Assembly (NCBI GenBank): GCA_024275415.1
Contig: JAJRZD010000042.1
Coordinates: 1 to 64,000, forward strand
Length of the DNA: 64,000 nt
Source: an archaeon
GTDB lineage: Archaea; Asgardarchaeota; Thorarchaeia; Thorarchaeales; Thorarchaeaceae
Direction: 5' to 3'
In this document: positions 1-7,483 of the stretch, piece after piece
How positions within the stretch are numbered: the first letter of the stretch is position 1
How the letters are laid out: each line of letters begins with the position of its first letter
Program-made: the position numbers and the translations under genes
Notes under the pieces: model-generated
What the model saw: the letters and a program-made list of their open reading frames with translations, nothing else
Databases searched by the model: none
Told to the model about the DNA's origin: nothing

Positions 1-271
1 ATTATCATCACTTCTTTTTTGCACCAAGTTGTTATTACAATACGTCCCTTCGCGTCGAAAAATGCACTCATAGAAAAGTCCGCAGTTGTGAATTGGTTTG
101 ATTTGAAAAACGGCAATGGTTTCAGGATTCGGGCACGATGCAATATGAATTGTCATAACCATTACCTTGCATTAGCTTTTCAAAGCCCATAGAAACGTAG
201 GCACGAAAGGATGTGAGAAGCAGAAATATCCAAATGCTATGAGAGAACATTGACGTATGGAGTAGAGAATC

Positions 272-820
272 ATGGAGAGAATGATCGAAGGGATGGACAG
301 AATTTCAACGCCACGTAACCTTCTGCTAGGACTCATAGCTACGGTAGTGACTTTTTCGTTGATGATAGCATTAGGAATAGTCTTGGTGTACGATGTCTAT
401 GGAGTTTCGTTCATCCCAGACACGAGTTTCGGATACACGATAGCCGATATTCAGACTGCATTCGACAACCTCGGAACAGAAGGGGTTCGCGTCTGGTTAA
501 TGGTACGCATGGTAGATATGATATTCCCGATAGCCTATACATTCGCTATGGTGTGTGGAATCATGTTGATGCTCAGGCACTCGTTCCCAGAGAGAAAGAG
601 TTTGAGGACACTGACCCTGCTGCCAATAGGCGGAGCGATAGTAGACTACATCGAGAACATATTGATTGCCAGTCAGGCATTATCATATCCGAACCTCTCG
701 GGCCCCGTCATCGTGCTGGCGAGCATTGTGACAATCATGAAGTGGTTATTGTTATATGCAGGATTCGCAGTACTCATCATATTGTCCCTAGTCATCCTCT
801 TCAAGAGAAAAAAATCATGA
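272..820 (+). CDS. Four-helix integral membrane protein, unknown function
   Basis: A 182-residue protein with four hydrophobic stretches at about residues 17-40, 79-101, 111-135 and 147-176 and a basic C-terminal tail (FKRKKS), so both ends probably face the cytoplasm. A conserved-looking DYIENILI segment (125-132) lies in the third helix. I do not recognise the family. ATG codons at 272, 281 and 293 are all possible starts. Its last six bases overlap the end of the convergent winged-helix gene. That the ORF is real is well supported by composition; its function is not known. Confidence 0.7.
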   Translation: MERMIEGMDRISTPRNLLLGLIATVVTFSLMIALGIVLVYDVYGVSFIPDTSFGYTIADIQTAFDNLGTEGVRVWLMVRMVDMIFPIAYTFAMVCGIMLMLRHSFPERKSLRTLTLLPIGGAIVDYIENILIASQALSYPNLSGPVIVLASIVTIMKWLLLYAGFAVLIILSLVILFKRKKS

Positions 821-1159
821 TTCAGAAGCCTTCAAATCCTCGATTTCCTCTTCTAGATCGCCGAGCTTCTTACGAAGGGCGATGAGTTCGTTGATCAGGA
901 CAGAGATGAGATATCCATATTTCACTCGATAATGTCCGTCCTCACGACTAAGCACATTGGCATCTTCAAGGCGCCTTGCGGAGTTGGTTATCGATTGTTT
1001 TGACACACCAGATATTGCCTTTTCGACTTCCTTCCTGACCTCGGCAGGCTTCACCTTGGGACCTTCAAGAGAATCAAGCAGGCTATGGAGAACCATGAGC
1101 CCAGTCTTCATCAGGGGGTTCCGTAGTTTGTCAACCGTCTTATCTAGCTCATCTCGCAA
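815..1159 (-). CDS. Small winged-helix-like regulator with C-terminal coiled coil
   Basis: A 114-residue protein. Residues about 35-80 look like a winged-helix DNA-binding domain (SKQSITNSARRLEDANVLSR, recognition helix followed by a wing). The end (LIALRKKLGDLEEEIEDLK) is a short coiled coil suited to dimerisation. Small proteins of this layout are common archaeal transcription regulators, but the target is unknown. It converges on and slightly overlaps the neighbouring membrane-protein gene, so the two share a termination zone. Confidence 0.65.
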   Translation of the reverse strand: MRDELDKTVDKLRNPLMKTGLMVLHSLLDSLEGPKVKPAEVRKEVEKAISGVSKQSITNSARRLEDANVLSREDGHYRVKYGYLISVLINELIALRKKLGDLEEEIEDLKASES

Positions 1160-1315
1160 TTCTCCACACTCCAGGTGACATCCAGATAGAGTACATGTTG
1201 CATCGGTGAAAAACCTTCTTGTTCATTATCTGTTGCAGGAGCTGATATTATATTCACCTATAAGACCATATATGCGTGTACTTGTGCTCAAGAGGAAAAG
1301 GAGAAAAGCAACAGC

Positions 1316-2026
1316 TTGCCACCAATACTCGTTGTGCAATCGTTGAGCAATGAACTAGAACGTGTAATCCTTGTACCTGTAATCCACACTGACACTGAGA
1401 GCATCAAAAAGGCACGAGAGATAGTACTGGAGATTCGACCAGATGTAGTCGCTGTTGAATTGGATCGCACACGCTATCATCAATTACAGAATCCACAATC
1501 AAATGACATGCCGGTACCACCCTCCACTGGAGATAGCGTCATGGATCTTATGAATCAAATAGCCATGCTTGAGAAAAGCTTGGGGCAGATGACGGGGGCG
1601 TTGGCAGGTGCCGAGATGCTTGCTGCAATCGAAGCTGGCAGAGAGGTCAATGCAAAGATTGCACTTGTTGATAGGCCAATCGAGAAGACATTCCAAGCAC
1701 TCATGCAAGTCCCTCTTGATGAGATATACAAGCTGGCTGAGATGATTCCCGATGCAACGGAACAGGTTGGCGATGGCAACCACGGGAGCATCTTTGCTAT
1801 GCTCAGGGATGAGGACAAGGTGGACGAATTGTTGGAGGAGTTCAAGAAAGAATTCCCAGCATTGTCAAACGTACTACTAGACCAGCGCAACATATTCATT
1901 GCCAAAGCGATAAAGTCTATCCTTTCAGATGTAGATGGTAAGGTCGTAGTCGTTCTTGGTGCAGGCCACATTGAAGGAGTGACTAGATCTCTCAGGAAAA
2001 TGATAGAAGCCGACAACGCCTGTTAG
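1316..2026 (+). CDS. TraB-family protein
   Basis: A 236-residue protein matching the TraB/PrgY family. The N-terminal strand-turn (VILVPVIHTDTESIKKARE, with the family histidine) is followed by PDVVAVELDRTRYHQL, and near the C-terminus comes VVVLGAGHIEGV, the second conserved Gly-His block. TraB relatives are distantly related to TIKI/erythromycin-esterase-type folds, some with metal-dependent protease activity; the role in archaea is unsettled. It lacks the C-terminal membrane region present in longer TraB proteins. The start is unclear: TTG at 1316 is the furthest upstream codon, with GTG at 1331 as an alternative. It converges with hypB, overlapping by four bases. Confidence 0.75.
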   Translation: MPPILVVQSLSNELERVILVPVIHTDTESIKKAREIVLEIRPDVVAVELDRTRYHQLQNPQSNDMPVPPSTGDSVMDLMNQIAMLEKSLGQMTGALAGAEMLAAIEAGREVNAKIALVDRPIEKTFQALMQVPLDEIYKLAEMIPDATEQVGDGNHGSIFAMLRDEDKVDELLEEFKKEFPALSNVLLDQRNIFIAKAIKSILSDVDGKVVVVLGAGHIEGVTRSLRKMIEADNAC

Positions 2027-2673
2027 AGTCCAAGTCCTCTAATGAGTTCCTCAAGCCCCTCGCCGGTCTTGGAACTGACCCTGAACACAGGCAGTAGAGC
2101 ATCAACTTCGCGGATGTCATGTTCTAGAGCATCAATATCAAAATCAAGAATGGCTGCGAGGTCTATCTTGTTTATCACGACCATATCAGACCGCTTGATT
2201 GTCAGAGGATGTTTCCTTATCATGTAAGGACCCTCTGTCACACTGACCACCACGATCTTCTTACTTGTGCCAAGTGAATAGCCAGCGGGACAGATGAGGT
2301 TCCCGACATTTTCAACGAAGACAACCTTGTACTTTGAAAGATTAACATCATTCAGTGCGACCTGAATCATCCGTGCATCAAGGTGACAGGCAGTTTCAGT
2401 ATTGATTTGGACAGTATCAACACCATGTTTCCCTACGCGGTCAGCATCAATACGGGTGTCAAGGTCACCTGCAATCATCAGAATCGGATATGACTTCGAC
2501 AGTCGTTCGCACAGTGATTCGATAAGCTGTGTCTTCCCAGTCCCGACAGAACCCATGATGTCTATAGCTGTGATACCATGTTCTTTGAACATCACAGCAT
2601 TCTTTGCAGCCGCATCCTCATTCGCACCAAAGAGGTCTTTCTTGATGTCAATTCTCAAAGTACGCTCATTCAT
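2023..2673 (-). CDS. hypB: HypB, nickel-inserting GTPase of hydrogenase maturation
   Basis: A SIMIBI-class GTPase that delivers nickel to the NiFe-hydrogenase active site. Starting at ATG 2673, it has a P-loop GSVGTGKT (41-48), the HypB metal site TACHLDA (Cys96, His97) paired with VGNLICPA (Cys128), and the base-specificity motif NKID (168-171). These match the Cys-His/Cys dimer-interface site of archaeal HypB. The His-rich N-terminus of some bacterial HypB is absent. The start was chosen because ATG 2673 overlaps the end of the upstream membrane gene by eight bases; a longer reading frame runs back into that gene. No hydrogenase structural gene is in the window. Confidence 0.9.
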   Translation of the reverse strand: MNERTLRIDIKKDLFGANEDAAAKNAVMFKEHGITAIDIMGSVGTGKTQLIESLCERLSKSYPILMIAGDLDTRIDADRVGKHGVDTVQINTETACHLDARMIQVALNDVNLSKYKVVFVENVGNLICPAGYSLGTSKKIVVVSVTEGPYMIRKHPLTIKRSDMVVINKIDLAAILDFDIDALEHDIREVDALLPVFRVSSKTGEGLEELIRGLGL

Positions 2674-3241
2674 CGATTTTGGTCTCCGAATCCTCGAGCA
2701 GATGGACGCCTGACTCAGGATAGATGTAGTGTCCTGCAATTGGGCGTATCAGTGATCGCTCTACGATGATGGCGACCGCAGCCCAAATGAACCCCTGAAT
2801 CATGTCAATAATTGCAAGCAAGAATGCCGCTTCGATTGTTTCGCTCAGGAAAAGGAAAATGGTCATATCAGGAATGAATCCGCCAATAATCCCACCACCA
2901 AGTATTGCAAGAATCATGTACTTCTTGCTGTCCCGTTCCTTTGTGATGTGGACTGCATACCCTGTACCGATTCCCAAGAAGATGTTTCCAACCAAGGGGA
3001 TTATCGAGAGCTCGCCTGCGCCCATTGCACCGCCTATCCCTACTGCTAGGCCCACTAGAATACCCCCGAAAATTCCGCCGATAATACCTCCTAATTCGGA
3101 GAAAAGAAATCCAGGGGTGATTTCTACCAGCTCTGGGATGATTGTAATCCGCACGAGATACCGCATGATAAGCCCCAGTGCAGCGATTATCGCCAAGACT
3201 GCTATAGTAGCCGTGTTCTTTCGTAATGGCATGGTTCCCAT
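2666..3241 (-). CDS. ECF-transporter S-component-like membrane protein
   Basis: A 191-residue, glycine-rich protein with about five or six hydrophobic helices (for example GGIIGGIFGGILVGLAVGIG and MILAILGGGIIGGFIPDM). Size and layout fit the substrate-binding S subunit of energy-coupling factor importers; the specific family assignment is inference. The start may be ATG 3241 or 3232 (MPLRKN). Its stop codon overlaps the start of hypB, so the two are probably co-transcribed and translationally coupled, which hints at nickel or cobalt as substrate. No EcfA or EcfT gene is nearby, so it would have to use a shared module encoded elsewhere. Confidence 0.65.
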   Translation of the reverse strand: MGTMPLRKNTATIAVLAIIAALGLIMRYLVRITIIPELVEITPGFLFSELGGIIGGIFGGILVGLAVGIGGAMGAGELSIIPLVGNIFLGIGTGYAVHITKERDSKKYMILAILGGGIIGGFIPDMTIFLFLSETIEAAFLLAIIDMIQGFIWAAVAIIVERSLIRPIAGHYIYPESGVHLLEDSETKIDE

Positions 3242-3263
3242 ATTGTTGCCTCAGTTGGAGAAG

Positions 3264-3641
3264 TTATTGAATTGGCGCCGGCCATGTTTCTAACAAATAC
3301 TTTCTGGTTTCACGGTACCAGTTGTCCAGTTGTGTCAAGATTTGTTTTCGTATCACTTCAGAGGAGTTCCTGCGATATAGGTATTGGTAACCGCCTCTTT
3401 CGAGAGACCTCACTTCCCTAATGGCCAGATTATTGTCAACCAGTTCCTGCAGATATCTCTGCACTACACTGCGTTCCCTTGCGACCTTTGCAGCAACAGC
3501 ATCCACAGGTAGAGGCTCTTCGGTCAATACAAGATAGATCTTTGCAACACTGTTTTTGATTCCGAATGCACAGCATAAGAGTCCGCACGGCTCTGTGATA
3601 CTATTGCCCAACAGCCCACGCATCTTAGTTTTAGCTGTCAT
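3264..3641 (-). CDS. TrmB-like helix-turn-helix protein with N-terminal Cys cluster
   Basis: About 125 residues from ATG 3641 (MTAKTKM). The middle (VAKIYLVLTEEPLPVDAVAA, then KVARERSVVQRYLQELVDNN) is a winged helix of the TrmB/MarR type, with a wing around RGGYQYLYRR. Before it lies a CGLLCCAFGIKN cluster with three cysteines, which could bind metal or act in thiol sensing; that is inference. The reading frame can be extended to ATG 3722, but that stretch looks non-coding. It is the gene upstream of the S-component/hypB pair on the same strand (gap 22 bases) and may regulate it. Confidence 0.65.
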   Translation of the reverse strand: MTAKTKMRGLLGNSITEPCGLLCCAFGIKNSVAKIYLVLTEEPLPVDAVAAKVARERSVVQRYLQELVDNNLAIREVRSLERGGYQYLYRRNSSEVIRKQILTQLDNWYRETRKYLLETWPAPIQ

Positions 3642-3741
3642 TGCACATCCATTTTCGGTCTTATGCTGATAAGAGTTGTGTAATGTATTTACACAAACGC
3701 TGATGCTATGATAATACTTCATTTCAAAAGAGGTTACGACC

Positions 3742-4206
3742 GTGTTTCATATGGTGGACAGAATGGACTATAGGCTGAGAAGCGACGACTACGAGAGATA
3801 CACGGAGCCATCTGAAAGATCAATGAAAGAGATTCACAAACCAATAAGCCTAGCACCACTCAAGGGGGCCCTTGAATCAGACCCGGTGAGATCCAAGGTT
3901 CTAAGGATATTAATCGAGTCTGGGACATGGGTCACTACAGCAGACCTTCTCAAGGCGGCACGTCAGGTAAGACCTGTAATTGGTGCCGTCACCATCGGAA
4001 CTATCTTGAACGGGTTGAACAATCTTGTTTCATCAAGGCTCGTCCTCAGCAGAATGTCTATGGCGAGTGGCATTGACTGGGCAGAATGGAGAATAAATCC
4101 CGACTGGCTGGAACCAACCCGAAAGCTTCTCAATATGCTTATTCGATCCAAAAAAGCGTCAACCGCACAGGCGACATACGATGAGGGACAACGCCTCCTA
4201 GGCTAA
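3742..4206 (+). CDS. Winged-helix-like protein, candidate regulator
   Basis: 154 residues. After a charged N-terminus (1-35), residues about 38-115 look like a winged helix: LKGALESDPVRSKVLRILIE, a helix-turn with VTTADLLKAARQV, a recognition segment GAVTIGTILNGLNNLV, and a wing ending in DWAEWRINPDW. The start is GTG 3742, preceded by a GAGGT ribosome-binding sequence at 3731-3735; ATG 3751 is an alternative. It lies directly upstream of paired palindromes and an ECF S-component gene, so it could be their regulator. No specific family was recognised. Confidence 0.6.
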   Translation: MFHMVDRMDYRLRSDDYERYTEPSERSMKEIHKPISLAPLKGALESDPVRSKVLRILIESGTWVTTADLLKAARQVRPVIGAVTIGTILNGLNNLVSSRLVLSRMSMASGIDWAEWRINPDWLEPTRKLLNMLIRSKKASTAQATYDEGQRLLG

Positions 4207-4215
4207 CTTCAAATA

Positions 4216-4249
4216 TACTCAATTTTGAGTAGTGAATCAATATTGAGTA
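4216..4249. promoter_or_regulatory. Two tandem palindromic operator-like sites
   Basis: Site 1 (4216-4231) is a perfect 16-base palindrome with half-site TACTCAA, two-base centre TT and TTGAGTA. Site 2 (4235-4249) repeats the pattern AATCAATATTGAGTA. Their centres lie 18 bases apart, so they fall on nearly the same face of the helix. They sit immediately upstream of the TATA box of the S-component gene, where a bound protein would block or recruit TFB/TBP. The regulator is not identified; the winged-helix protein encoded just upstream is a candidate. Confidence 0.6.
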
Positions 4250-4252
4250 AAG

Positions 4253-4260
4253 TTTATAAG
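4253..4260 (+). promoter_or_regulatory. Archaeal TATA box of the ECF S-component gene
   Basis: TTTATAAG, preceded by the purine-rich GTAAAG that fits a BRE. It lies 50 bases before the ATG at 4310, predicting a transcript start near 4283-4286 and a short leader. The adjoining palindromes end four bases upstream. Confidence 0.6.
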
Positions 4261-4309
4261 ATGTGATATTCCAGACCGGCCAACGGTTCGTATCCCAAGA
4301 GGGACTATC

Positions 4310-4942
4310 ATGAATCAGGAAGTTGCTAGTAGTTATAATGAAGAATTGTTGGAAGCTCCAGAGGACTTGGAACACGCCACATCATCAAGGAAAGTCGCGC
4401 TTTCAGCTCTTTTGGGCGCCCTCTCAATCGTGCTCGCAGGAACAGCATCATTCATCCCAAGAATCCCTGGATGGGGAATTGCCATTTTCGATCCCGTTTC
4501 CATAGTATGGGTGATTGCATTTCTCATCGGTGGGATTGAGGTGGCGTTAATCACCACATTCGCGGGGTTTTTCGGGCTATTCCTTTTTGACCCGACGGGA
4601 ATTGGTCCAGTTTTCAAGCTCTTGGCCACGCTCCCCATGATAGTGGTGCCTTGGCTCTCTTTGAGATTCAGCAGGAACAAGGTCGGAAGCATTGCACTGT
4701 CAAATCCAAGACACTATGCTGGATCTATGTTCATTGGGTTCTTAGTCAGGCTTGCAATCATGCTCCCTCTCAACTTAGTCATTGTACCGTTATTATACGG
4801 TATCTCGGATGTCACCTTCATCATAACATACGTGGTCATCTTGAATGTCATCCAGAGCTTCTGGGATGCCCTAGTTCCATATCTGATAGTTTTCAAGACA
4901 CGGGTCTGGAGTGGGCTTTCAGAGCATTTCAGATTGTGGTAA
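4310..4942 (+). CDS. ECF transporter S component, RibU-like
   Basis: 210 residues. A soluble N-terminal tail of about 28 residues is followed by roughly six hydrophobic helices. The segment starting VALSALLGALSIVLAGTASF and the block DPVSIVWVIAFLIGGIEVAL resemble vitamin-uptake S subunits, especially riboflavin-type ones; the substrate is inference. S subunits bind the vitamin in the membrane and dock on an EcfT/EcfA1A2 module, which is not in this window. It is a single-gene unit with its own regulated promoter and a following hairpin. Confidence 0.7.
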   Translation: MNQEVASSYNEELLEAPEDLEHATSSRKVALSALLGALSIVLAGTASFIPRIPGWGIAIFDPVSIVWVIAFLIGGIEVALITTFAGFFGLFLFDPTGIGPVFKLLATLPMIVVPWLSLRFSRNKVGSIALSNPRHYAGSMFIGFLVRLAIMLPLNLVIVPLLYGISDVTFIITYVVILNVIQSFWDALVPYLIVFKTRVWSGLSEHFRLW

Positions 4943-4955
4943 CATAACAGGTTGG

Positions 4956-4973
4956 AGAGGGGGGTATCCCTCT
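4956..4973 (+). terminator. Hairpin after the S-component gene
   Basis: AGAGGG (4956-4961) pairs with CCCTCT (4968-4973) around a six-base loop, followed by the T-rich ATTTATG. It lies 13 bases after the stop codon. Archaeal termination depends mostly on T-tracts, so the role of the stem is uncertain. Confidence 0.4.
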
Positions 4974-5004
4974 ATTTATGATAGTGAAGGCAGTCAGTAA
5001 TTGC

Positions 5005-5011
5005 TTAAATA
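5005..5011 (+). promoter_or_regulatory. TATA box of the Yip1-domain gene
   Basis: TTAAATA, 58 bases before the GTG start at 5069. The same GCTTAAATAG core recurs at 25136-25145 before another small membrane-protein gene. A strong AAGGAGGT ribosome-binding site at 5055-5062 fixes the GTG start. Confidence 0.5.
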
Positions 5012-5068
5012 GACAGACCTCAAAATGAATCTCAGTCGTAATGACAGTTTACTCAAGGAGGTCACAAC

Positions 5069-5902
5069 GTGCGTCGATGCGAATTCTGCGATTCTCCAGT
5101 TCCTGCAGATGCCATAACATGTCCTGTTTGCAGAGAGCAGATTGCCGAAGAAACACTTGAACGGATCCTTCCTATGCTCAGAAGACCTGAAACACCAGAT
5201 GTACGAGCTTTAGGGACTCTTGATCGTTTGTGGGGTGTCATCCGTCGTCCAGCAGTGGCCTATCGGGATATCAGCAAGCGACCAGACTTTGCAGGTCCGT
5301 TTTTAATAATCATCGCAAATGCATTAGTCATGGCGGGATTCTTGATAGCGATCTCATCGAAGCTTACGAAGGTGGTCTATACAAATCAGACACTAGGCCA
5401 GACTACAACGGCAAACGTGTTAGCCCTCCCAGAGGGGGTCGACTACCTGTTAACAGCCTTGGTCAGCATAATGCCGAATATACTAATCGGGATTGTATAT
5501 CTTATCATTGGAAGTGCGTTTGCACATCTGGCGTTCAAGATAACTGGGGGATTGGGAAACCGAAGACAGACCGTAGCCATTGTAGGATACAGCATGTTAC
5601 CAGTCGTCATCTTCAGGCTCATAGGCCTAATCGTGTTCCTTGTGGCAATGCCAACCTTTCCCATTTATGTCAGTGATGGACTCAATAACGGTGGAACACC
5701 ACTTGTCACTATCATTTCGAACATCTATGCATCACCACTGTGGATCCTTGTCGATTATTTGATAACTGCTTCATTTGTATGGGTGGGATTCCTTCTCGTA
5801 TTCGTGATACGAGAAGCGCATAATACCTCCACTACATGGGCGATTCTGGTTTCGATAGCGTGTATGATTGTTCTAACATGGACTTTCTGGCAGGTTCATT
5901 GA
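5069..5902 (+). CDS. Yip1-domain membrane protein with N-terminal zinc ribbon
   Basis: 277 residues. It opens with a zinc ribbon (Cys4-x2-Cys7 and Cys18-x2-Cys21), then a linker containing RLWGVIRRPAVAYRDISKRP, the typical entry to a Yip1 domain. Five hydrophobic helices follow, at about 72-96, 125-155, 165-195, 212-240 and 250-272. In eukaryotes Yip1/YIPF proteins sit in Golgi and ER membranes and bind Rab GTPases; prokaryotic relatives have no settled role. The start GTG is supported by AAGGAGGT six bases upstream. In an ESCRT-encoding archaeon it is a candidate membrane-organisation factor, but that is inference from context. Confidence 0.75.
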   Translation: MRRCEFCDSPVPADAITCPVCREQIAEETLERILPMLRRPETPDVRALGTLDRLWGVIRRPAVAYRDISKRPDFAGPFLIIIANALVMAGFLIAISSKLTKVVYTNQTLGQTTTANVLALPEGVDYLLTALVSIMPNILIGIVYLIIGSAFAHLAFKITGGLGNRRQTVAIVGYSMLPVVIFRLIGLIVFLVAMPTFPIYVSDGLNNGGTPLVTIISNIYASPLWILVDYLITASFVWVGFLLVFVIREAHNTSTTWAILVSIACMIVLTWTFWQVH

Positions 5903-5932
5903 CGACGCTTCATAGATCATTGACACGATTTC

Positions 5933-6856
5933 CTAGAAAATAGGTATGAATATGAACGCAACCAATCCTACCAGTGCTCCGACCTTATCCAGAGTGCTAC
6001 CAATGAGTAGGCGTTTCTCATTATCAGGTCCTGTCAAGGGAACAATAGCAGCGCTCGCCACGACGACCGCTCCCAACAAGAGAAGTGGCCAGAGTATGAA
6101 TGACGCAAATCCGAGTGCCCATATCAGGACATAGCAGACAACCCCAATCGTATTCATCATTGCTGCAACGACAGCAGCTGCGCGATACCCATAGATACGG
6201 GCGATTGTACGGACATCTCGAAGAGCATCACCTTCAACATCTTCCGCACCTTTGATGGTTTCTCGTGCCTGTAAGATCATGAATGCTGTGATGAAAAACA
6301 GCCAAGCAGGCAGTGGGATGATGATATTCCCGACTGATTCCCCGTAGATGATAGAGCCATAGATGACTCCAAACGCAAAGGAGAAGGCAACCATGAAGTT
6401 GCCAGCAAGTCCTAATTCCTTCACCTTAGATGCATAGGCATAACCGACGAGCAGGAAAACGACTACCACAAGAGCACCTATGGGACCGTTCAGCCAAGCA
6501 AAGACCACTCCGAGCAGTCCGAGAATGATAACATATGCCCAGGCCTGCCGTATGGTCATTCGGCCGCTTGGCAATGCCCGATGAGGTCTATTTATCTTGT
6601 CAATCTCGATGTCAAAAATATCATTGACAACATTGCCACCGGCTGCGACAAAAAAGTAGGTGATATAACCGAAGAGAAATTGAAGGAATAAAGCAGCACC
6701 ATCAACAGAGCCTGTTGCCACTCTGGCAGAGATGCCAATTCCTGCAAGAACGGTCAGTCCACCAATGATGCAGTTCTGAGGTCTGATAATGGACAGGAAT
6801 GCCTTCGGGTCTGTTCGCCTTACAGCAGGAACAGGTTTGTTTTCCGGTTCGTTCAT
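5933..6856 (-). CDS. UbiA-family prenyltransferase, probable DGGGP synthase
   Basis: 307 residues, about nine transmembrane helices. The two aspartate-rich active-site motifs of UbiA enzymes are clear: NVVNDIFDIEIDKINRPHR near residue 77, and DVEGDALRDVRTIARIYG near residue 208. In archaea this family includes digeranylgeranylglyceryl phosphate synthase, which adds the second C20 chain in ether-lipid synthesis. Quinone or haem prenyltransferases are the alternatives and cannot be excluded by motifs alone. It is a single gene, divergent from the DUF6125-like gene. Confidence 0.8.
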   Translation of the reverse strand: MNEPENKPVPAVRRTDPKAFLSIIRPQNCIIGGLTVLAGIGISARVATGSVDGAALFLQFLFGYITYFFVAAGGNVVNDIFDIEIDKINRPHRALPSGRMTIRQAWAYVIILGLLGVVFAWLNGPIGALVVVVFLLVGYAYASKVKELGLAGNFMVAFSFAFGVIYGSIIYGESVGNIIIPLPAWLFFITAFMILQARETIKGAEDVEGDALRDVRTIARIYGYRAAAVVAAMMNTIGVVCYVLIWALGFASFILWPLLLLGAVVVASAAIVPLTGPDNEKRLLIGSTLDKVGALVGLVAFIFIPIF

Positions 6857-6961
6857 CGAGTGCCACCTAGGTGATGGTGACTGCCATGGTGTTTGATTAA
6901 AGGGTTTCGGGGAGAACAGCCAGCACCCAATAACTCATATTCTGAAGGAGTTACGAGCGCG

Positions 6962-7483
6962 TTGGAGTTGAGAAGGTTGTTTGAGAACCTTTCAAGAGAA
7001 GATCTTCTGAAAATCATAGACATGTATGCGAAGGCATGGCAAGCCATGGATGGCGCATATTTTCTTTCATTGGAAAGGGAGTATGGGATGGATGTCGCCA
7101 TCCAGATGGACAAGGAGGCATGGCGCATCTTTTCGCCCATCGAAGCGAAGAGGATCATGAAAGAGATGGATATTACAGAGAATGGAGGGCTTGAGGCATT
7201 GGAGAAAGCATTAGGATATCGGGTGTATGCCGCATTGAACAAACAAACGACCGAGAGAGTAGATGAGAGGTCGCTGGTCTTCACAATGCAGTCATGCAGA
7301 GTGCAGGTGGCACGAAACAGAAAGGGACTTCCAGACTTCCCGTGCAAACAGGTAGGGATAATCGAGTACGAGGAATTCGCCAAGACGATAGACCCGAGGA
7401 TTAAGACTCGATGCGTGTTCTGTCCACCTGATGAGCATCCTGATGATGCCTACTGTCGGTGGGAGTTCATACTGGAGGATTAA
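6962..7483 (+). CDS. DUF6125-like cytosolic protein
   Basis: About 173 residues from TTG 6962. The pattern SREDLLKIIDMYAKAWQAMD, then EYGMDVAIQMDKEAWRIFSP and IEAKRIMKEMDI, matches my memory of the DUF6125 family found in methanogens and anaerobes. The second half has conserved cysteines (SCRVQ, FPCKQVG, TRCVFCPPD, AYCRWEF) that could bind a metal or cofactor. The function is unknown. The frame is open back to TTG 6893, but a GAAGGAG ribosome-binding sequence at 6944-6950 favours 6962. The downstream TIM-barrel gene overlaps or abuts it, indicating an operon of three with the methyltransferase gene. Confidence 0.65.
   Translation: MELRRLFENLSREDLLKIIDMYAKAWQAMDGAYFLSLEREYGMDVAIQMDKEAWRIFSPIEAKRIMKEMDITENGGLEALEKALGYRVYAALNKQTTERVDERSLVFTMQSCRVQVARNRKGLPDFPCKQVGIIEYEEFAKTIDPRIKTRCVFCPPDEHPDDAYCRWEFILED

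Noticed and set aside
1555..2016. 153-codon minus-strand frame inside the TraB gene
   Set aside because: Low-complexity Ser-rich antisense shadow; the TraB protein on the plus strand carries family motifs.
2802..3293. 163-codon plus-strand frame opposite the S-component gene
   Set aside because: Pro/Ile-rich shadow typical of the complement of a membrane-protein gene.
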